A stretch of DNA of 64,000 bases, taken from Alishewanella aestuarii B11 (lineage in GTDB: Bacteria > Pseudomonadota > Gammaproteobacteria > Enterobacterales > Alteromonadaceae). The stretch covers positions 1 through 64,000 of the forward strand of contig NZ_ALAB01000041.1 of assembly GCF_000280055.1 (NCBI RefSeq), written 5' to 3'. The number at the start of each line of letters is the position of its first letter. Position 1 is the stretch's first letter. Shown here one piece after another: positions 59,111 to 64,000 of the stretch. A model generated the notes under the pieces. It was not told the DNA's origin and did no database searches. It was given only the letters and a program-made list of their open reading frames with translations. The position numbers were made by a program, and so were the translations under genes.

Positions 59111-59418
59111 CAGAGCCGGATCACCGAGTTCTCGTCGTATGATACCCGCGATGGCAGATAGGCATCGGCGTCCTCGTCGTTAAGCCAGGTGTCACCATCA
59201 ACCAGATAGCGGAATTGATACTCACTATTAACCGGCAAGGTTACAGTGGCACTGAATTCGCCACTTTTGCTTTTCTTCATCGGCAAGGCTGCCGGATCCC
59301 AATCGTTAAATTCCCCCAGTAAAGCAACCTGTGTCGCGGCTGGTAGCCTGTCGGCAGTCAGTTTAAAGGTCACTTTGCAAGCGGGTTTGGTCTTTAAATA
59401 CTGCTTACTGATGCTCAT
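59110..59418 (-). CDS. Stand-alone CBM48 (isoamylase early set-like) protein
   Basis: A 102-residue protein that is essentially one glycogen-binding immunoglobulin-like domain of the CBM48/AMPK-beta type: VALLGEFNDWDPAALPMKKS, then EYQFRYLVDGDTWLNDEDAD. No catalytic domain is attached. Such single-domain proteins are common in marine gammaproteobacteria; binding of alpha-glucan is plausible but unproved. Confidence 0.85.
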   Translation of the reverse strand: MSISKQYLKTKPACKVTFKLTADRLPAATQVALLGEFNDWDPAALPMKKSKSGEFSATVTLPVNSEYQFRYLVDGDTWLNDEDADAYLPSRVSYDENSVIRL

Positions 59419-59796
59419 TGCTCACTCCTGTTGCTTTGGCGTAACCGGTAACGCACCGGCTACCTGTTAAAACTAACCTAAAGTGGACTTTTTGCCAATG
59501 GTCAAAATTTACGCATTCGTTTGCAGTGCATAGCAGGTAACTTTGTAACAAAATATATTTCTGTTAACTCTATCGGCTGCGTTGTTTTAGTCTCTGATTA
59601 GTCAATAAATCTTTGCCAGGCTAATAATGGCGGGCTTTGTAAAATCTGCCAGTAAGTTATTAGCGTAATAGAAGCCTTGAAGGCCGGATATTTATGATTG
59701 AATTGAAATAAAAATTAACATTCATGCTACTGCAGCATTTTTCGTAGCAGGTAAAATTGGTAGCAGTAAAACTATAATTAGCGGGACATCAAGTTC
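59419..59796. other. AT-rich intergenic region upstream of the RND operon
   Basis: No gene seen. Contains a -10-like TATAAT at 59773-59778 without a convincing -35, and an inverted repeat GCTAC/GTAGC near 59726-59748 plus a further GTAGCAG at 59760-59766, which could be a regulator site for the efflux operon. No regulator gene is adjacent. Confidence 0.4.
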
Positions 59797-60993
59797 ATGG
59801 CAACAAAATTTATCAAAGTTGGATTACCGATCATTATTCTGATCAGTGCGGTGGGATTAGCTATAGGTTTAGGTGCAATGCGAAAGCCCCCGGCGAAAGT
59901 CGTTGAGCAGCGACTGCCGTTACTGGTCAATACCATTGAATTGGCACCTCAGGACCTTACCTACCGTATTGCCTCGCAAGGCACAGTGTCACCCAAGTTA
60001 GAAACCACGCTGATGTCAGAAGTCAACGGCCGGATTATCCGGGTAGCCGAGAATTTTGTTGCCGGCGGTTTCTTTAAAAAAGGCGATTTATTAGTTCAGG
60101 TTGAACCGGCAGATTATCTGACCGCGGTGAAAGCGGCAGAAGCGGCACTGGCCGGCGCAAAAGCCCAACTGGAAGAAGAGCGGGCGCGGGCGCGGGTAGC
60201 GGAAACCGAATGGCGTTCTTTTACCGAAGGTAAAGCTCCGGCTCTGGGTTTACGTCAGCCACAGCTGGCCAGCGCACTCGCCAACGTGCAGTCAAAAGAA
60301 GCCGAGCTGGAGCGGGCGCAGCGAGACTTGGCGCGTACCGAAATTCGTGCACCCTACGACGGGATGGTACGTAGCCGGATGGCCAATCTGGGCCAGTTTA
60401 TCAGCCGCGGTAGCCAGCTTGGCAGCATCCTCGGTACTGAGGTCGCGGAGGTACGCTTGGCCTTATCCGATACCGATTTTGGATTCTTACCACAGCAACA
60501 GGGACAGGTGCAGCAGGTGCCGGTAGTGTTAAGCGCGACGATAGCTGGCCAGTCTTTGCAATGGCAGGCCAATATAGTTCGCACTGAGGGGGTGTTGGAT
60601 GAACGTAGCCGGGTAATTTATGCCGTGGCGGAAATCCAGGATCCCTATCAGCGCGAAGGCACTGGCGTACCGCTGCAGTTTGGCCGTTTTGTGCAGGCTC
60701 AAATCAGCGGTATCGCAGCGACTCAGGTGACCAAGGTACCGAGGCATCTGTTACGCCCAGGCAATCAGTTATTGGTGGTTGATGCCGAGCAACAACTGCA
60801 ATTTCGCCAGGTGCAACTTAGCCGCGCCGATGCTGACTTTGCTTATATCGGCAGTGGCTTTGAAGCGGCTGATCGGCTGGTCGTTTCACCTGTTACCAAC
60901 CCGCTGGCCGGGACCCAGGTACGGCTGACCGAACAGCAAGCATTAGCTGAGACGGTCGCAAATGCCTCTGCAGTGCAGCAGGAGGCACAATAA
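59797..60993 (+). CDS. RND efflux periplasmic adaptor (membrane fusion protein)
   Basis: A 398-residue adaptor with an N-terminal hydrophobic anchor (about 7-27), a lipoyl half-motif, a coiled-coil hairpin (about 105-170: AAEAALAGAKAQLEEERARA), the second lipoyl half ending RDLARTEIRAPYDGMVRSRM, and beta-barrel and membrane-proximal domains. It bridges the inner-membrane pump to an outer-membrane channel, not encoded here. It ends 2 bp before the pump gene; GGAGG at 60981-60985 lies within its end and serves the pump. Confidence 0.93.
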   Translation: MATKFIKVGLPIIILISAVGLAIGLGAMRKPPAKVVEQRLPLLVNTIELAPQDLTYRIASQGTVSPKLETTLMSEVNGRIIRVAENFVAGGFFKKGDLLVQVEPADYLTAVKAAEAALAGAKAQLEEERARARVAETEWRSFTEGKAPALGLRQPQLASALANVQSKEAELERAQRDLARTEIRAPYDGMVRSRMANLGQFISRGSQLGSILGTEVAEVRLALSDTDFGFLPQQQGQVQQVPVVLSATIAGQSLQWQANIVRTEGVLDERSRVIYAVAEIQDPYQREGTGVPLQFGRFVQAQISGIAATQVTKVPRHLLRPGNQLLVVDAEQQLQFRQVQLSRADADFAYIGSGFEAADRLVVSPVTNPLAGTQVRLTEQQALAETVANASAVQQEAQ

Positions 60994-60995
60994 GT

Positions 60996-63900
60996 ATGGA
61001 TACTAATAAAGGTATCATCGCCTGGTTCGCTCGCAATAGCGTGGCGGCCAATCTGTTAATGATCGTGCTGCTGTTGGCGGGTTTGGGCTCAGTCTTAACC
61101 ATTAAAAAGCAAACTTTCCCGGAAATTGAAACCGAGGTGGTGACGATACGGGTGCCCTATCTGGGGGCTGCACCACAGGAAGTAGAATCCGGAGTTATTG
61201 ATAAAATTGAAGAAAGTATTCGCAGTGTTAACGGCATTAAGCGGGTGCGCTCAACTGCGGTAGAAGGGCTGGCAACGGTCAATGTTGAAATCACATCCGG
61301 CTACAATATCAGCGAAGTGATGGAAGAGATTAAAACCCAGGTTAACTCCATCTCTACCTTACCCGAGCAAACTGAACGGCCTGTGGTATACCGGGTGCGC
61401 TTTCAGAGTAATGTGATGTGGCTATCTCTTTATGGTGAAGCCACTGAGGCCACATTAAAAGAACTGGCAAAAAGTATTCGGGATGAAATTAAAAAGCTGC
61501 CGGGTGTCAGTAAGGTTGATGTGGTAGCCGCGCGCAATTACGAAATCTCAATTGAAATCCCGGAACACCGGCTGCGTGAGTATGGCCTGACTTTTGAGCA
61601 GGTCGTCAGTGCCGTACGCGGCAGTTCAGTCGATTTACCCGGTGGCGCTATCCGCTCGGAAAGCGGCAATATTTTGCTGCGAACCAAGGGCCAGGCTTAT
61701 TATGAAGATGATTTTGCCAGTATCCCGTTAGTGCGCAATGCTGATGGCACCCGTTTGCTGCTGGGCGATATTGCGACTGTTACCGACGGCTTTATCGAGC
61801 GGGCGCGGCTGGCGACCTTTAATGGTCAGAACAGTGTGTCGATCCGGATTGATGCAGTGGGTGAAGACGATACCTTGCGCATTGCCGGCACAGTAAAAAG
61901 CTATATTGAGAAAAAACGCCAGGAATTACCGGCAACCATTACACTCGATTACTGGGGCGACTCTAGCTATTACCTGCAAGGCCGTCTGGACTTGATGACC
62001 AGTAACCTGATTTATGGCGTTATTCTGGTACTGCTGGCGTTAACGCTGTTTCTGGAGTTCCGGGTGGCGTTCTGGGTGATGGTGGGTATCCCGATCTGTT
62101 TTCTCGGTGCCCTGGCGTTGCTGCCGCTGTCGTTTTTTAATGTCTCGATCAATATGATCAGCCTATTCGGCTTTATCCTGGTACTTGGGATAGTGGTCGA
62201 TGACGCCATTATTATCGGCGAAAGCGCCTATAGTGAAATTGAAAAACGCGGTAAATCAACGGATGCGGTCATTGCTGGTGCTAAAAAAGTGGCAATGCCG
62301 GCGACTTTCGGCGTGTTAACCACCATTGCCGCCTTTGTGCCGATGCTAATGGTTGGGGGGGCGCAATCCGCGATTTGGGGCTCGATTGCCTGGGTAGTAG
62401 TGCTCTGTCTGGCGTTTTCTATTGTTGAATCCAAATTGATCCTGCCGGCGCATATCGCCAATATGAATACCAAACCATGGGATCCAAACCGTCGTGGTGT
62501 TTATGCCTTAGGACGATTCGGCAGTAATACTCTTAAGCGGGTGCGCGGCGCTGTTTCGCGGGTACTGTTTAGCTTTATTGAAAACCGTTACCGGCCCTTT
62601 ATCGAGAGATGTATTGAGTTTCGCTATGTTACCATGGCGGTATTTTTTGCCATGTTGATTGTGATGTTTGGCGTGATGTCAGCAGGTTTTGTGCGTTGGG
62701 TGTTCTTCCCGAATGTGCCAAGCGACTTTATGCAGGCCAGTGTGCAGATGGAAGAAGGCGCCTCGAATGAGTCGACGGTGTTGGCGATCCAGGAAATCGA
62801 AGCCGCGTTGATGCGGGTTGATCAACAGCTACTGGCTTCAGGTGAGGACATGGTCGTGAAGCACCGGCTGGTGTTTTTAAACAGCGATACGGCCGGTCAG
62901 CTGGTGATTGAACTGGATAAAAGCGAAGGCCGCGAAATTGACGCCTTCGAGATCGCCCGCTTATGGCGCGAGCAAATTCCGGAGATCCCGGGTTTAAAAA
63001 CCTTCCGTATCAATAATTCAACCATGGGTAGCGGTGCAGATATCGCGCTGCAATTACGTGGCCGTGATCTGCTGCAGTTGCAAGCCGCAACAGAAGAGTT
63101 AAAGGCGGCGCTGGCGGGTTATGAGGGCGTATTTGATATTGAAGATAACCTGCGTGGGGGCAATGATGAAATTGTGCTGGCGTTAAAACCGGAAGCCGAT
63201 CTGTTAGGTTTGACTCTGGCTGATTTGGCGCGGCAGGTCAGAAATGGCTTTTATGGTGCCGAAGCACAGCGCGTGCAACGCGGCGGTGAAGAAGTAAAAG
63301 TAATGGTGCGCTACCCGCGGGAGGAGCGCCGTTCGTTGGGTGATTTGGAGAATATGCGGATCCGTACTGCCAATGGTGGTGAGGTGCCGTTCTCACAGGT
63401 GGCCAGCTATACCTTGCAACCAAGCTTTAGCGCCATTAACCGGGTCAATGGTGAGCGGGCAGTGACCATTACCGCTGCGGCAGATAAGAGTCTGGTGGAG
63501 CCTGGCAAGGTGGTGTCTGAAGTGCGTCGCGGCATCCTAAAAGAACTGGAGCAAAAATATCCCGGCGTCAGTGGCCAGTTGGATGGTGCCAGCCAGGATG
63601 AAATGGATGCCCAGCGCGATCTAATGAAGGCTGCTGTGTTTGCGATGTTCTGTATCTATGCGTTAATGGCGGTGCCATTAAAATCCTATACTCAGCCGCT
63701 GATTATAATGAGCGTGATTCCTTTTGGCCTGATTGGTGCGGTGATTGGCCATATGGTGCTGGGCTTGTCAATGAGCATTATGTCGGTGTTTGGCTTAGTG
63801 GCTCTGGCCGGGGTGGTGGTAAACGACAGTCTGATTATGGTGGACTTTGTTAACCGCGCCCGGGCACAGGGTGTGGCGATTAAGCAAGCCGTAGTCGATG

Positions 63901-64000
63901 CAGGAACGCAGCGCTTTAGGGCCATTTTACTGACTTCATTAACTACCTTTGTAGGTCTGGCACCGATAGTACTGGAGCGCAGTTTACAAGCGCAAATCGT
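60996..64000 (+). CDS. RND efflux pump, inner-membrane permease (partial, runs off window)
   Basis: The frame stays open from ATG 60996 to the window end, about 1001 residues of an expected ~1030-1050. The start MDTNKGIIAWFARNSVAANL, first periplasmic segment FPEIETEVVTIRVPYLGAAP, the TM4 proton-relay region GIVVDDAIIIGES and the C-terminal VVVNDSLIMVDFVNRARAQG define the HAE/AcrB-like superfamily. Substrates are unknown; drugs, bile-like compounds or lipids are possible. Only the last few dozen residues are missing. Confidence 0.93.
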   Translation, partial: MDTNKGIIAWFARNSVAANLLMIVLLLAGLGSVLTIKKQTFPEIETEVVTIRVPYLGAAPQEVESGVIDKIEESIRSVNGIKRVRSTAVEGLATVNVEITSGYNISEVMEEIKTQVNSISTLPEQTERPVVYRVRFQSNVMWLSLYGEATEATLKELAKSIRDEIKKLPGVSKVDVVAARNYEISIEIPEHRLREYGLTFEQVVSAVRGSSVDLPGGAIRSESGNILLRTKGQAYYEDDFASIPLVRNADGTRLLLGDIATVTDGFIERARLATFNGQNSVSIRIDAVGEDDTLRIAGTVKSYIEKKRQELPATITLDYWGDSSYYLQGRLDLMTSNLIYGVILVLLALTLFLEFRVAFWVMVGIPICFLGALALLPLSFFNVSINMISLFGFILVLGIVVDDAIIIGESAYSEIEKRGKSTDAVIAGAKKVAMPATFGVLTTIAAFVPMLMVGGAQSAIWGSIAWVVVLCLAFSIVESKLILPAHIANMNTKPWDPNRRGVYALGRFGSNTLKRVRGAVSRVLFSFIENRYRPFIERCIEFRYVTMAVFFAMLIVMFGVMSAGFVRWVFFPNVPSDFMQASVQMEEGASNESTVLAIQEIEAALMRVDQQLLASGEDMVVKHRLVFLNSDTAGQLVIELDKSEGREIDAFEIARLWREQIPEIPGLKTFRINNSTMGSGADIALQLRGRDLLQLQAATEELKAALAGYEGVFDIEDNLRGGNDEIVLALKPEADLLGLTLADLARQVRNGFYGAEAQRVQRGGEEVKVMVRYPREERRSLGDLENMRIRTANGGEVPFSQVASYTLQPSFSAINRVNGERAVTITAAADKSLVEPGKVVSEVRRGILKELEQKYPGVSGQLDGASQDEMDAQRDLMKAAVFAMFCIYALMAVPLKSYTQPLIIMSVIPFGLIGAVIGHMVLGLSMSIMSVFGLVALAGVVVNDSLIMVDFVNRARAQGVAIKQAVVDAGTQRFRAILLTSLTTFVGLAPIVLERSLQAQI

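Overview
The window is chromosomal DNA of a gammaproteobacterium, most likely an alteromonad of the Rheinheimera/Alishewanella/Arsukibacterium type. This is inferred from about 50% GC, the PsrA-FadE pair, a leucine dehydrogenase, a monomeric isocitrate dehydrogenase, a DUF3080 lipoprotein and E. coli-like housekeeping blocks. No database search was possible, so genus is a guess.

Layout. 1-5.6 kb: an atypical NRAMP-family transporter, a secreted S9 peptidase, a probable group II intron relic and a DODA-type dioxygenase. 5.6-14.9 kb: an accessory island with an orphan XRE regulator behind a clear operator/promoter, a broken tyrosine recombinase and a type I restriction operon hsdR-fic-hsdM-hsdS. 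A 190-bp tandem duplication of the hsdS tail follows. The island ends at tRNA-Val(GAC). 15-21.4 kb: DUF3080 lipoprotein, NorM-type MATE pump, riboflavin synthase, a zinc-ribbon protein, fructosamine kinase, a chemoreceptor and a thioredoxin-like protein. 21.4-24.7 kb: thrS-infC-rpmI-rplT, with a thrS leader holding two tRNA-Thr anticodon-arm look-alikes. 24.8-33.5 kb: NlpE/META lipoprotein, hydrolase, upp with a structured leader, psrA-fadE, an acetyltransferase, leucine dehydrogenase and small proteins.

33.5-41.7 kb: roxA-purB-hflD-mnmA-nudJ-rluE (minus strand) and idh (plus strand), the same neighbourhood as E. coli icd-rluE-nudJ-mnmA-hflD-purB-(phoPQ)-roxA but without phoPQ; a hairpin element sits where phoPQ would be. 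41.8-47.7 kb: cspD, clpS-clpA, infA, bpt, aat and trxB, which brings both N-degron transferases next to the ClpS adaptor and the ClpA unfoldase. 47.9-49.15 kb: a complete ISAs1-family insertion sequence with inverted ends and a 10-bp target duplication. 49.2-52 kb: glycosyltransferase, Nif3-like protein and cmoM. 52.2-57.7 kb: tamA-tamB. 57.9-64 kb: a KAS III-like synthase, a stand-alone CBM48 protein and an RND efflux operon whose pump gene runs off the window.

The parts most worth a second look are the thrS leader, the Fic protein inside the restriction operon with paired palindromes in front of it, the duplicated hsdS tail, the upp leader and the NRAMP variant lacking canonical metal ligands. 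I saw no CRISPR array and no prophage.
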